DNA of 43,794 nucleotides from IMG/VR virus record IMGVR_UViG_3300046532_004697, positions 1-43,794 of that record; one strand, 5' to 3'. Shown one piece after another: positions 6,827 to 14,570 of this stretch. Origin of the DNA: a virus. The notes under the pieces were generated by a model. The model was not told the DNA's origin and searched no databases. It saw only the letters and a program-made list of their open reading frames with translations. Each line of letters opens with the position of its first letter. Position 1 is the stretch's first letter. The position numbers and the translations under genes are program-made.

Positions 6827-7356
6827 CAGAACGGAGCGTTGTTCAGGCAGGAAATTGGGGAAGCCTTCTTATTTGGCTTGAGCTTGTTCGATTTTCGGGC
6901 TTTTGGGCTTTTGGTAATGTATTTATTGGGGGTTATTTTGACTTTGCTTGTTCCGAAATAATCATCGAGAGCTAACTCAAGAGTTTCCAGAGCATACCTT
7001 TCTTGGGTTATTGATTGGTATCTGTAGCTTTGGGTTTCATGTACCATAATTAATACATCCTTTGCATCGTTATAGGTTTTGTAGTGACCTTTTCTGAGTA
7101 TTTCGCTCCACATTAAGTAGCTTTTTCTTTTTCTGTATTTCTGTTTATACTGCTCAATAATGCCCTTCTTTGTGGTTTCTGTAGAGTTGAAATCTAGCTC
7201 AGTTTCAATCATATTCATTACTTTTTCGGGAATGTGGAAACCTTTTGACTTTGGGTCTTTATTTGAGCTTAAGTAAGTCAATTGCAATATATTTAAATAT
7301 CTATTATTTAATTGTATGGGGGAGAGTGTGCCTTTATCGTTTTTATTCGCATTCAT
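6826..7356 (-). CDS. hypothetical basic protein upstream of the sigma factor
   Basis: A 176-residue protein with a very basic C-terminus (SPKARKSNKLKPNKKASP), suggesting nucleic-acid contact. The middle is helical (KQKYRKRKSYLMWSEILRKGHY). Its TGA overlaps the sigma-factor ATG by one base, so translation is coupled. That might mean a functional link such as a cofactor or anti-sigma, but nothing in the sequence proves it. Confidence 0.55.
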   Translation of the reverse strand: MNANKNDKGTLSPIQLNNRYLNILQLTYLSSNKDPKSKGFHIPEKVMNMIETELDFNSTETTKKGIIEQYKQKYRKRKSYLMWSEILRKGHYKTYNDAKDVLIMVHETQSYRYQSITQERYALETLELALDDYFGTSKVKITPNKYITKSPKARKSNKLKPNKKASPISCLNNAPF

Positions 7357-7357
7357 A

Positions 7358-7627
7358 TTATTCTATGTCGAGAATTTTCAAGTCTAAACTATTATTTGGG
7401 TTTTTGGAAACTGTAAGAGTAATTGAGTCGTGGGGCTCCGTAAAAAGGGAGACATAAATTATGCTAATTATTTTCGATATATCGGTATTGAGGCTCTTTT
7501 GGTCGGAGTTGAGGTTATCGGGGCTATGATCGTCCGTCATGTCTTCTATTTGGTCTAATAGAGCTTGTAATTTTTCCGCTAAAAAACCATCTTTTCTTGG
7601 GTCGTGATCTCTATTGAAGTTAATCAT
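7358..7627 (-). CDS. small hypothetical protein
   Basis: Eighty-nine residues, acidic, with a helix LAEKLQALLDQIEDMTDD and a strand-rich C-terminus (SITLTVSKN). It overlaps the gene before it by four bases and is one base from the gene after it, in the sigma-factor operon. No recognised family. Confidence 0.5.
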   Translation of the reverse strand: MINFNRDHDPRKDGFLAEKLQALLDQIEDMTDDHSPDNLNSDQKSLNTDISKIISIIYVSLFTEPHDSITLTVSKNPNNSLDLKILDIE

Positions 7628-7875
7628 GGCAGAACAACTCTATCTTCGTCATGTTCAAGTTCATAGTTGTCCCAATATTGGTGATCGTAATGACTATAAA
7701 TAACATCTTCAAATAAAAATAGATCCTTGATGATTGAATTAGGGGAGGAAAATTCTTTCAGGTAACCTATAGCTGTGCCGTCAGGGACTCGACCAGAACC
7801 GTCCTTGTACTCAAAGCATTCATCATAGTCGTGCTCGGAGTATATTATTTGAGAAGATTTAATTTGTTTTTCCAT
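7624..7875 (-). CDS. small acidic hypothetical protein
   Basis: Eighty-three residues, rich in Asp, Glu and Tyr (HDYDECFEYKDGSGRVPDG, YDHQYWDNYELEHDEDR). Coupled on both sides by overlaps of 17 and 4 bases. No motif recognised. Confidence 0.5.
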   Translation of the reverse strand: MEKQIKSSQIIYSEHDYDECFEYKDGSGRVPDGTAIGYLKEFSSPNSIIKDLFLFEDVIYSHYDHQYWDNYELEHDEDRVVLP

Positions 7876-8275
7876 TTGCTATAACTTGGAGAAGGTCTTC
7901 ATAGTCTTGGTTTGAGTCTACACTAGCCTCTAGAACTTCAATAAAAAGCTCATATATTTCATCGGAGCCTTTATCGAATTGAAATTGATCAATAGCCGCA
8001 TGGTAGCCATCTTTGTAATCCTTCAAGTTGTCACCGTTTATGGCAGTAACCATCGCATGAGACTCGCCCTCTCGGAATCCTTTTTCGTATGAGACTGAAT
8101 CACTTTGGTTCATTATGCTCGATAGTTCGTTTATTTGATCTCTTTGTATTTGGCTATTGAGGCGGTTGTGTTCATTTAGGAACTCTAGGTTTTCTACTTG
8201 AGATAGTTTATTTTCGCAGAAAAAAGCGAAAATTATAACCACCGAAACCCATATTAATCTTTCTTTATTATTCAT
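7859..8275 (-). CDS. membrane-anchored hypothetical protein
   Basis: A 138-residue protein with an N-terminal hydrophobic helix (LIWVSVVIIFAFFC) after a short charged start, then a helical domain with two related turns, YEKGFREGESHA and YKDGYHAAIDQF. Likely a single-pass membrane protein with its bulk outside the cytoplasm. The Cys near the end of the helix is not in a good lipobox. Function unknown; it could belong to a lysis or envelope set. Confidence 0.5.
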   Translation of the reverse strand: MNNKERLIWVSVVIIFAFFCENKLSQVENLEFLNEHNRLNSQIQRDQINELSSIMNQSDSVSYEKGFREGESHAMVTAINGDNLKDYKDGYHAAIDQFQFDKGSDEIYELFIEVLEASVDSNQDYEDLLQVIANGKTN

Positions 8276-8300
8276 GTTTTTTGTGTATTTTATATTATGT

Positions 8301-8465
8301 ATGAAAAAGGGAATTGTAAAGCATAAGGTTACTCACGACTATATATTGGATTTGTACGATAGGGCTAAAAAGTTAAAAAGTAAAGATAAAAAGCTCAAAA
8401 TGTTAAAAGAAATTAAAAAACTAACGAATCACATAGGTGAATATATAGTTAGGTATGTTGATTGA
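8301..8465 (+). CDS. small lysine-rich protein on the plus strand
   Basis: Fifty-four residues from MKKGIVKHKV, a basic helix (DRAKKLKSKDKKLKMLKEIKK, read in parts). An upstream in-frame ATG at 8274 would add FFVYFILC but lies on the promoter-like TATTAT at 8292-8298, two bases before this start. It is one of only three plus-strand genes supported here and overlaps the next minus-strand gene tail to tail by 17 bases. Confidence 0.45.
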   Translation: MKKGIVKHKVTHDYILDLYDRAKKLKSKDKKLKMLKEIKKLTNHIGEYIVRYVD

Positions 8466-8682
8466 GGATTGAACTCTCGTCTTCCCATTTATTTGAGAAT
8501 GGACACTTCCTCTCTAGGGATAGCAGAATGATCTCAAGGTGCTTGTTGTTCATCATTTCTTTCTGAAACTTTAGAGCTTCTTTTGCATTATGCGCTAAAT
8601 AATAATGGTAATTGTGACCAATGGAATTATCGCTAGTATATTCTATGCGGAACTCGTATAACCTCTCATCTTTGTCACTCAT
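8449..8682 (-). CDS. small conserved-type hypothetical protein
   Basis: Seventy-seven residues from MSDKDERLYEFRIEYTSDN. The run GHNYHYYLAHNAKEALKFQ suggests a strand-helix fold seen in small phage proteins. The ATG at 8682 overlaps the stop of the upstream gene, which supports it over a longer reading from 8718. Confidence 0.55.
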   Translation of the reverse strand: MSDKDERLYEFRIEYTSDNSIGHNYHYYLAHNAKEALKFQKEMMNNKHLEIILLSLERKCPFSNKWEDESSILNQHT

Positions 8683-8863
8683 AAGACTGACTCCAGTATA
8701 TGTTGGAAAATAACACAAGAACTATCCTGTATGACTTATCGGTGGGGTCATCGCAACTGGAGACCTCGTATCCCACGGGGGAGCCCTCCTCGACGGCAAT
8801 ATCAGAACCCTCCCAGAAGAACTCCTCAACTTCGCTCGCACATAATATTTGTTCGCTATTCAT
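8675..8863 (-). CDS. small acidic hypothetical protein
   Basis: Sixty-two residues with acidic patches (ASEVEEFFWEGSDIAVEEG) and a hydrophobic C-terminal stretch (YRIVLVLFSNIYW). Sixteen bases separate it from the gene before and it overlaps the gene after. No family recognised. Confidence 0.45.
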   Translation of the reverse strand: MNSEQILCASEVEEFFWEGSDIAVEEGSPVGYEVSSCDDPTDKSYRIVLVLFSNIYWSQSYE

Positions 8864-8879
8864 TTGCTTTTTTCTATAT

Positions 8880-9131
8880 TTAGAATAAATCCATTTGCTC
8901 TAAGTGTTCCAAGTCTAACGCGTCCCCCACCGTTTTGTCAAGATCTTTTTTTACTTTCTTTGATTGTCTGAGCCAATTCCTTTGAGCCATCCTTACAACA
9001 AAACGCATGAGAGCAAAAGCATAAACTTTATTTAGGGTAACTTTACTGCCATCTTCTTCGGTAACGGTAAAGGTTTTGGATTCTTCATCCCACTCGAAGG
9101 TAGCATATTTTAATTCTTTTTTAATCTTCAT
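8880..9131 (-). CDS. small hypothetical protein, leaderless
   Basis: Eighty-three residues: an N-terminal beta section (YATFEWDEESKTFTVTEEDG) followed by a basic helix (YAFALMRFVVRMAQRNWLRQ) and an acidic tail. The ATG is ten bases after the -10 box of a good promoter (9141-9169). It heads a run of small genes reading toward the sigma factor. Confidence 0.6.
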   Translation of the reverse strand: MKIKKELKYATFEWDEESKTFTVTEEDGSKVTLNKVYAFALMRFVVRMAQRNWLRQSKKVKKDLDKTVGDALDLEHLEQMDLF

Positions 9132-9140
9132 TTATATACT

Positions 9141-9169
9141 ATAATACAGTATTAGCGGCAGGAAGTCAA
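9141..9169 (-). promoter_or_regulatory. sigma-70 promoter, leaderless start
   Basis: TTGACT (9169-9164), 17-base spacer, TATTAT (9146-9141), ATG at 9131. Expected transcription start about 9134. The region also separates the divergent plus-strand gene at 9191, whose own promoter I could not define. Confidence 0.75.
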
Positions 9170-9190
9170 GACGAAAGTGTACAAGATTGC

Positions 9191-9544
9191 ATGCTGAAGG
9201 GTAAAGACCGCGAAATCGTTATTGATTGTTTATATAATCAGTTGTTGGGGGAAGAGGTGAGCATTTTCTGCATTAGAAATGAAATGATAGCGAAAAGCAA
9301 ATCTATATTTCAATATGAGTGTATGACCGTAGATCAAAAAATAAAATTACATAAAAAAGCAGTCAGGGGGGGGATTAAAAAATACTTAATAGAAACAACT
9401 AAAGACTCTTTAATTGGGGAGTGTGTTCATGGTGACTTTGGGCGGGAGTCATCCATAGAAAGTTGGGCAGGCAGAAAGGTTGAGTCGTTATCGAGGGAAG
9501 AGGAAAAAGAATTTTTTAATAAGTTGGGGTATACTTATTTTTAA
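9191..9544 (+). CDS. hypothetical protein on the plus strand
   Basis: A 117-residue protein (MLKGKDREIVIDCLYNQLLG...) that runs divergently from the gene at 9131 and converges on the protease gene, ending five bases before its stop. Mixed helical content with a Gly-Asp-Phe-Gly turn (CVHGDFGRESS). No motif recognised. Confidence 0.5.
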   Translation: MLKGKDREIVIDCLYNQLLGEEVSIFCIRNEMIAKSKSIFQYECMTVDQKIKLHKKAVRGGIKKYLIETTKDSLIGECVHGDFGRESSIESWAGRKVESLSREEEKEFFNKLGYTYF

Positions 9545-9548
9545 CGCT

Positions 9549-10454
9549 TCAGTCCAAAATTGTAGTTTTTATAAGAAAATTTAAATCTTTTTTGCTCTTA
9601 GGTTTGATTGAGTCGGAAGCTCTAGCTCCGGAACTCTCAATTGGAATGAGGCTTATCTCCTTCAGGGATGGAACTTTCACATTAGAATCTAAGGCCCAGC
9701 TTATTTTATTTTCTTGAGCCCAAGCCTTCATCCTCCTGATGGGAATCATTAAATTGAATCCCTCTCCAGCCCCTCGGGCAATCATGCCAACATATGTTCC
9801 GTTTTGCAGGTAAACCCCGCCGCCAGAGGAGCCGGGGAATGCAGTTACGGTAGTTTGATCGAACTCTACCTTATCCTCGACTCTTCCAAGCTGGGAGACT
9901 ATGCCTGTAGTCATGCTATTAGCTCCCATTTGACCCAGTAGCGAGCCAACATGAAACAGGGGCATACCTATGGGGACTATAGGGGACTCTTTGTTTAAGT
10001 AAAATTTTGCACTTTCTTTGCCGTAATCTCTAGCCCTGACCATTAATAAAGCTAAATCATGCCCGTGGGCATAATCGCTATACTTTATTACCCTTGCGTC
10101 CATTTTGATTTCGCCGACCCTTCTTCCAGACTCAACGAGCTCCTTCACTATTTGAGCATCATTAAACTCAACAAGCTTTACTGATCCGCCCTTTTCGTTG
10201 ACTACGGTCCGAACATTACGCAAATTGCCTACGACATGAGCGCAGGTCCAGACGAAAGTAATGTCCTTGCCGTCAATTTTACGAGTAATTAAAACTCCAG
10301 AACCCTCTGACCTTCTATATTCACCTTCCGATTTAATTGTTACTGAAATATTTTGCAGATATTCTGCAACTTTTCTCCTATCAACCTTTTCTTGGCTTAA
10401 AAGATTATTAAATACAAAAACAAAAGGTAGGAGAAAAAGTAATAATTTATGCAT
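9549..10454 (-). CDS. secreted trypsin-like serine protease
   Basis: A 301-residue protein with a Sec-type signal (MHKLLLFLLPFVFVFNNLLSQ) and a chymotrypsin-fold core. The catalytic triad is visible: His73 in TCAHVVG, Asp133 in GHDLALL and Ser210 in PGSSGG. GSGVLI before the His is typical of DegP/HtrA-like and V8-like proteases. No PDZ domain follows; the last 50 residues are a Ser/Lys-rich tail. It should act in the periplasm or outside. A secreted protease is unusual cargo for a phage and could trim virion or host envelope proteins. Signal peptide and triad are seen; the role is inferred. Confidence 0.85.
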   Translation of the reverse strand: MHKLLLFLLPFVFVFNNLLSQEKVDRRKVAEYLQNISVTIKSEGEYRRSEGSGVLITRKIDGKDITFVWTCAHVVGNLRNVRTVVNEKGGSVKLVEFNDAQIVKELVESGRRVGEIKMDARVIKYSDYAHGHDLALLMVRARDYGKESAKFYLNKESPIVPIGMPLFHVGSLLGQMGANSMTTGIVSQLGRVEDKVEFDQTTVTAFPGSSGGGVYLQNGTYVGMIARGAGEGFNLMIPIRRMKAWAQENKISWALDSNVKVPSLKEISLIPIESSGARASDSIKPKSKKDLNFLIKTTILD

Positions 10455-10529
10455 AATTAATGTGTGGTTGGGATCATTATGAAGTGTTTTACACTAAACC
10501 ATCTGGAATTTTACAAAAATATGTAGAGT

Positions 10530-11282
10530 TTATGATCGCATCGAGGGGCCATTTATGTCAGACCCCATTCCCATGCTTTGAGCATTAAAGCTCGAATGGT
10601 AAACATTGAGGGCATTTGTGCTATACAGAGCATCAATAGGAAGAACAACCTCAGAGTCTAGGTATTCTATTATTTTCGGAACACTTTGGATGTTGATGAG
10701 TTGAAAGTGGGTTCCTCCGTAAAGGGAGTGTATGACGGGATTGCTGGATGGCGAGTTGTTATACTTCTGGTTTATGTCGTATATTATTTTCTTGGTCTGC
10801 GAGGGTTTGAAGTTTCGTGATAACGGATGACAGTAATCAATTTTCTTTATTTCGGGAGTGCTGGACCAAGTGCTTCTGATAATATCCCAGTCTTCTGGAA
10901 TGGCATGATTGCGGAGGGCATTTTGTAGGCTATCTAGTGATTGCCCGCTACTTAAATCGCAGTCGTCCTCAAGAATTAGAATGTTGTTAGCGGGAAGATC
11001 GGCGATATTATTTAGTAGAGTATAGTGTGAAAGGTAGCACCCTAAAGTGCCCGCATGATATTTTGCGTCGGGCTTATCTTCTCCTATAAAAGATTTAGCT
11101 TTGTCGAACTTGTTGCGCTTGTAGAAATCATAATACTCTCCGCCTTTTGAAATTGACTCTGTGCTGGGATTAATCGCACTGAATCTGCTATACGGGAAGG
11201 AAAGTCTGGAGAGCTGATGCTCCATGAGTAACTTTCTGTTTTTGCGGTTTTTTAAATTAATATAATATATATGGTCTATCAT
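10530..11282 (-). CDS. glycosyltransferase family 25 (LPS-type)
   Basis: A 250-residue GT25-type enzyme: HIYYINLKNRKNRK at the start, RFSAINP, then GTLGCYLSHYTLLNNI and the acidic metal/donor motif ILILEDDCDL near residue 107. GT25 enzymes add galactose or glucose to lipopolysaccharide or collagen-like acceptors. It is a clear paralogue of the C-terminal half of the 517-residue protein at 14567-16120, sharing SGGEY, KRN(R/K)F, STWSS/SMWSS, DYCHPLS and GGTHFQ. Its ATG overlaps the upstream gene's stop. Confidence 0.8.
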   Translation of the reverse strand: MIDHIYYINLKNRKNRKLLMEHQLSRLSFPYSRFSAINPSTESISKGGEYYDFYKRNKFDKAKSFIGEDKPDAKYHAGTLGCYLSHYTLLNNIADLPANNILILEDDCDLSSGQSLDSLQNALRNHAIPEDWDIIRSTWSSTPEIKKIDYCHPLSRNFKPSQTKKIIYDINQKYNNSPSSNPVIHSLYGGTHFQLINIQSVPKIIEYLDSEVVLPIDALYSTNALNVYHSSFNAQSMGMGSDINGPSMRS

Positions 11283-11599
11283 CAGTCATAGTTTCCTTGG
11301 GATAGATTGTTCCAGCCCGCACCGAATGGATCCTCGTCTTCTTCCTGCATGGAATGCTCTGTATCCAGCTCTTTTTTCTTGTTTTTAGTTAACTTCGCGG
11401 ACATTCTTTGGCCGATCCAGAAGGCTTCAAGTAATAAGGATCGAACGGCTTCTAGGTTAGAAGAGCCCTGCTCGGCACAATGGTGAGCTACCTTCAGGAC
11501 ATTGCACAGCGTTCTCTTTTCGTCAAAAGGTTTACTCATTTCGAGCTTCATCAGGTCGGAAACTTCTTTTGTGAAGGGTTTTGGTTTGTATTCGCTCAT
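11282..11599 (-). CDS. hypothetical helical protein
   Basis: A 105-residue protein, helical, with a hydrophobic centre (NLEAVRSLLLEAFWIGQRM) and a strongly acidic tail (EHSMQEEDEDPFGAGW). It sits inside the glycan and sulfate block, between a sulfotransferase and a GT25, but nothing links it to them except position. Confidence 0.5.
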   Translation of the reverse strand: MSEYKPKPFTKEVSDLMKLEMSKPFDEKRTLCNVLKVAHHCAEQGSSNLEAVRSLLLEAFWIGQRMSAKLTKNKKKELDTEHSMQEEDEDPFGAGWNNLSQGNYD

Positions 11600-11617
11600 A
11601 TAGGAATATACACTTAT

Positions 11618-12298
11618 TTAAAAGCAATAATTAAAGGTATCCAAGTCTTCTTTAAACATTTTTTCGGCAGCATTCCTCGAGTCGTGACTATAGTGCATCC
11701 AGTAGGGAGACTTATTTCCGGAATTGTTTTCGTGCGGCAAGCCCTTATTTAACCCGACAACCTTTGCCACTAAAGAGAAGTCTTTTTGTAAATTTTCGAA
11801 CCTGCCAATGAAATTTACCTCCATTGAATCATCTATGTATGCGAATTGTTTTTGATGTAATGCGTCGAAGTGCTCAATACAATTCGACTTGAGGTCTTTT
11901 CCTGCAGCAAGAAAGTCTGCACCCTGACTGCATGCAGTTAAAACGAAATCCTCAAAACCTCCAATATTTTCCATGTTGTAAATGCTTGAGTCGGGACGTA
12001 GGCCATTTTTCCAGTCTTCGGTTACTCTCTTGTGAAAACAGTAGAAAGAATAAAGTGACGCAAACGGATTTCGTACAAATGTAAATTTAAAAAAGTTGTC
12101 ATACGCTTCCTTGCCTCGTTCCGGAGATGGTTCTCCGTTAACATGAAAGGCTGAAGAGCACATATGAGCTTTAAGATCTTGTATGTTTGAGTGTTTACCT
12201 TCGCTATCTAGCACTTTCTCCCCAAAAGCGGACTCTATACTCGTTCCGCCAGATTTGGGCGCATGGGCAAATATTGCTTTATGTTTTAGGCTTATCAT
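11618..12298 (-). CDS. sulfotransferase (PAPS-dependent, Sulfotransfer_2-like)
   Basis: A 226-residue protein with the PAPS-binding signatures: 5'-phosphosulfate loop HAPKSGGTSIE (about 11-22), 3'-phosphate motif FTFVRNPFASLYSFY (about 72-86), and NFIGRFENLQKDF in the C-terminal half. These place it with carbohydrate sulfotransferases, which move sulfate from PAPS to sugar hydroxyls. No signal or membrane segment, so cytosolic. The window also encodes an APS kinase-like domain that could make PAPS. Confidence 0.85.
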   Translation of the reverse strand: MISLKHKAIFAHAPKSGGTSIESAFGEKVLDSEGKHSNIQDLKAHMCSSAFHVNGEPSPERGKEAYDNFFKFTFVRNPFASLYSFYCFHKRVTEDWKNGLRPDSSIYNMENIGGFEDFVLTACSQGADFLAAGKDLKSNCIEHFDALHQKQFAYIDDSMEVNFIGRFENLQKDFSLVAKVVGLNKGLPHENNSGNKSPYWMHYSHDSRNAAEKMFKEDLDTFNYCF

Positions 12299-12332
12299 TT
12301 ATTTCGTTGATTAATTAGAATTTTCATATTAT

Positions 12333-12989
12333 TCATTCTCCAAATTCATACCCAAAATATTCAATGTCCTTTGCATGCTTTTTCGTAACGAAGTCTATTG
12401 TTTCTGTCAGAATGTCTGAGATAATGGAGTAAAGTGTTCCTTTCGATTTTAGGCGAAGCGCTACTTCGTGGTCGCCTTTTACTATGAACTTATGAATATT
12501 TGGTTGATTGGGAATCATATTGGTATGATATAATTCCTTCTTATCGTTGCCGCTAATAATATAATACTCAGTTGTGTCGTTGAAAATTAAATGCTTATAC
12601 CTCCATTGCTTCATGTTATTTACGGCATCCGGCCACCTCGTTTCTTCGGGAACTATATCTGGATGAATGGAATACTGTGTTGAAAATGCAATTGCTTTCT
12701 TCACATTAATATCATTCGCGAATTGTATGGCGCTATATGCGCCCATGCTATTGCCTAGTGTAATAACCTCTTGATTGACAAGCTTGGATTTTATTTTGTC
12801 AACATCTATGCCATTATGCCAGCTTCTTTCCTTATCTGAAACAAACATTATATTGAAATTAGTTTGATCTGAAAGTTGAATAAACTCTTTTTTAAAATCA
12901 TTTCCAGTCCCAAACTCATGAAAGACTCCAGTAAAGGAAATTATTGTCTTATTTGCTCCGTTATCAATATAATCTACAAGCGTGTTCAT
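12333..12989 (-). CDS. alpha/beta hydrolase-like protein with a sulfotransferase-type tail
   Basis: A 218-residue protein. The nucleophile elbow GNSMGAYSA (Ser81) and a late GDHEVA (candidate catalytic His) fit an alpha/beta hydrolase, resembling small polysaccharide esterases or acyl-transfer enzymes. The last 18 residues (AKDIEYFGYEFGE) match the C-terminus of the neighbouring sulfotransferase (AKDIEHFGYEFGD), and the DNA is similar over about 60 bases there. The tail therefore probably came from a local duplication or recombination. Substrate unknown; deacylation of a glycan would fit the neighbourhood. Confidence 0.55.
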   Translation of the reverse strand: MNTLVDYIDNGANKTIISFTGVFHEFGTGNDFKKEFIQLSDQTNFNIMFVSDKERSWHNGIDVDKIKSKLVNQEVITLGNSMGAYSAIQFANDINVKKAIAFSTQYSIHPDIVPEETRWPDAVNNMKQWRYKHLIFNDTTEYYIISGNDKKELYHTNMIPNQPNIHKFIVKGDHEVALRLKSKGTLYSIISDILTETIDFVTKKHAKDIEYFGYEFGE

Positions 12990-12992
12990 CTT

Positions 12993-13613
12993 TTAATCTC
13001 CAAATTCATATCCGAAATGCTCAATGTCCTTTGCGTATTTTTCCGCAACGATTTGTTTTGTTTCGTCATCGTAGTATTCGGTGTAGTGTTCGTGGTGGCT
13101 TTTATGTTTATGCGAAAGCTCTTGGCTTTGGATATTCATTTTACGGCAGGCAATATTAAAATCTTCTTGAAGATTCTCAAATCGGCCAATAAGGGACACT
13201 CTTTGGTCTCCTTGATCGTTGAAGAGTTTGGCTCTGGTATCAAAGTAGGGCATGACGTGGGACCACCTAAAAAACGAAAATTTGTTTTCACAAAGAACGA
13301 AATTTTTAACGAAATTAGAAAAGTCACGTTGGGTTAAGCTTTTTTGTTCGATTGGATTGGAGGGGTGGGAATCCCAGATAAAAGCTGAAACGAGCCTTTC
13401 GTATGGATTCCTCACAAACCCGAAAGAGAAATCAAAGGAATGTAGGTTGAAGTTTTTAAATTGAGGGAGATCATATTCTTTATTTGTCCACAGTTGTTTG
13501 CTTGGAGCCTGATTCGTGGGGTCGATAGGTATTTGATGCCTCTTCATGACTTCACTGATTGATCCGCCTCCAGTTTTTGCTGTATGAATGAAAATATATT
13601 TTTTAACTTCCAT
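12993..13613 (-). CDS. sulfotransferase (PAPS-dependent)
   Basis: A 206-residue protein. FIHTAKTGGGSISE is the 5'-phosphosulfate-binding loop, FGFVRNPYERLVSAF the 3'-phosphate motif and SLIGRFENLQEDF the C-terminal motif. The third residue of the usual PKTGGT loop is changed, with TGGGS here. It ends four bases before the hydrolase gene, with which it shares its final residues. Together with the gene at 11618 and that at 29064, it makes three sulfotransferases in the window. Confidence 0.85.
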   Translation of the reverse strand: MEVKKYIFIHTAKTGGGSISEVMKRHQIPIDPTNQAPSKQLWTNKEYDLPQFKNFNLHSFDFSFGFVRNPYERLVSAFIWDSHPSNPIEQKSLTQRDFSNFVKNFVLCENKFSFFRWSHVMPYFDTRAKLFNDQGDQRVSLIGRFENLQEDFNIACRKMNIQSQELSHKHKSHHEHYTEYYDDETKQIVAEKYAKDIEHFGYEFGD

Positions 13614-13616
13614 CTG

Positions 13617-14570
13617 TTAGGTGTTTTTGATGAGATTTAGGGTGGCGAGCTGTTTGCTTCCGGTATATTTTACACTAATATCTGGATCGTAAAAATTCAA
13701 TGAGTTGATTTTATTATTATAATGTTTATATTCGCCAGAATCATTGTAGTGCTCGCGCCTTATTATTTCTTCTTGAACTTTTTCTCTAAACGTAGATAAG
13801 AACTTGAAGTGTAATAAGGCTCCGGTTGTGGAGGCTAAAGATGCATGATTTAATCTTTTTGGGAGCAAGTCGTGAGTCGATGAGGAGTAGACATAATTGT
13901 GCCGCCAGTAAACTAGTGGTATTTTGTTGAGGGCTGGAGCTTTGGTCGGATCATCTGGGCAGAAGAATCTTTCCCGAACTCCCCCCTGAATCCAGAGGCC
14001 CTCTGTCGGGGGGTCTGGGGTAAAGCGATAACCATTTTTATCAAAATAAGAACAAAAATCTAAAGGATTAGACCCTTCGGAATATGGTAAATTTTCTTTA
14101 GAATACATGTCTATCAGAATAGTAGAAAATGAATCTTTATTTTTACGCTCTAAATATTTAATTAAACCTAACATGCCCTCACTCCCGACATCGGGAAAAA
14201 CAAAAAACTCATCTGGATCGCAGGTAAAGCACCAGTGGTTGACTCCGTATTGGGATAATAGATAATTTAACCAATGCATACCAAATGCAGATTTTTTATA
14301 GCTCGCATCAGTATGGTAAACCGTAATATCATTTTCATTAGCAACCATATCAAGAAATCCGTCAGTAGAACCATTGTCAATAAAGAAAAAATGATTAATG
14401 CCCATTTCTCTATAATATTTTAAAAAAAAGGGTATTCTTATAGATTCATTTCTTAGCGTGCAAAAAAGCAAAATATCATTTTTAGATATAGGGTCGCCCG
14501 ATTTCATGAGCTTTAAGCATGCTCTAGATTTTTTTGAAGCAGAGTATGTATTTAGGAATTTTCTGTTCAT
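13617..14570 (-). CDS. GT2-like glycosyltransferase (Glyco_tranf_2_4 type)
   Basis: A 317-residue protein. LFCTLRNESIRIPFFLKYYREMGINHFFFIDNGSTDG (residues about 34-70, given as one motif region) and CFTCDPDEFFVFP (DPDE as the DXD metal motif, about 115-127) are hallmarks of this cytosolic GT-A family. It lacks membrane segments. ATGA-type overlap with the upstream tandem GT25 gene indicates coupled translation, and a sulfotransferase follows after three bases, so a glycan is likely built and then sulfated. Confidence 0.75.
   Translation of the reverse strand: MNRKFLNTYSASKKSRACLKLMKSGDPISKNDILLFCTLRNESIRIPFFLKYYREMGINHFFFIDNGSTDGFLDMVANENDITVYHTDASYKKSAFGMHWLNYLLSQYGVNHWCFTCDPDEFFVFPDVGSEGMLGLIKYLERKNKDSFSTILIDMYSKENLPYSEGSNPLDFCSYFDKNGYRFTPDPPTEGLWIQGGVRERFFCPDDPTKAPALNKIPLVYWRHNYVYSSSTHDLLPKRLNHASLASTTGALLHFKFLSTFREKVQEEIIRREHYNDSGEYKHYNNKINSLNFYDPDISVKYTGSKQLATLNLIKNT

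Noticed and set aside
10483-10495. Perfect inverted repeat AGTGTTTTACACT as a possible operator
   Set aside because: Short, single occurrence and no clear promoter around it. Not enough to call.
10481-10529. Possible remnant gene ending KIPDGLV, similar to the end of the gene at 27875-28174 (EIPDSLV)
   Set aside because: About 20 of 23 bases match, but there is no start codon and the flanking sequence is unrelated. One such match is expected by chance in an AT-rich window of this size.
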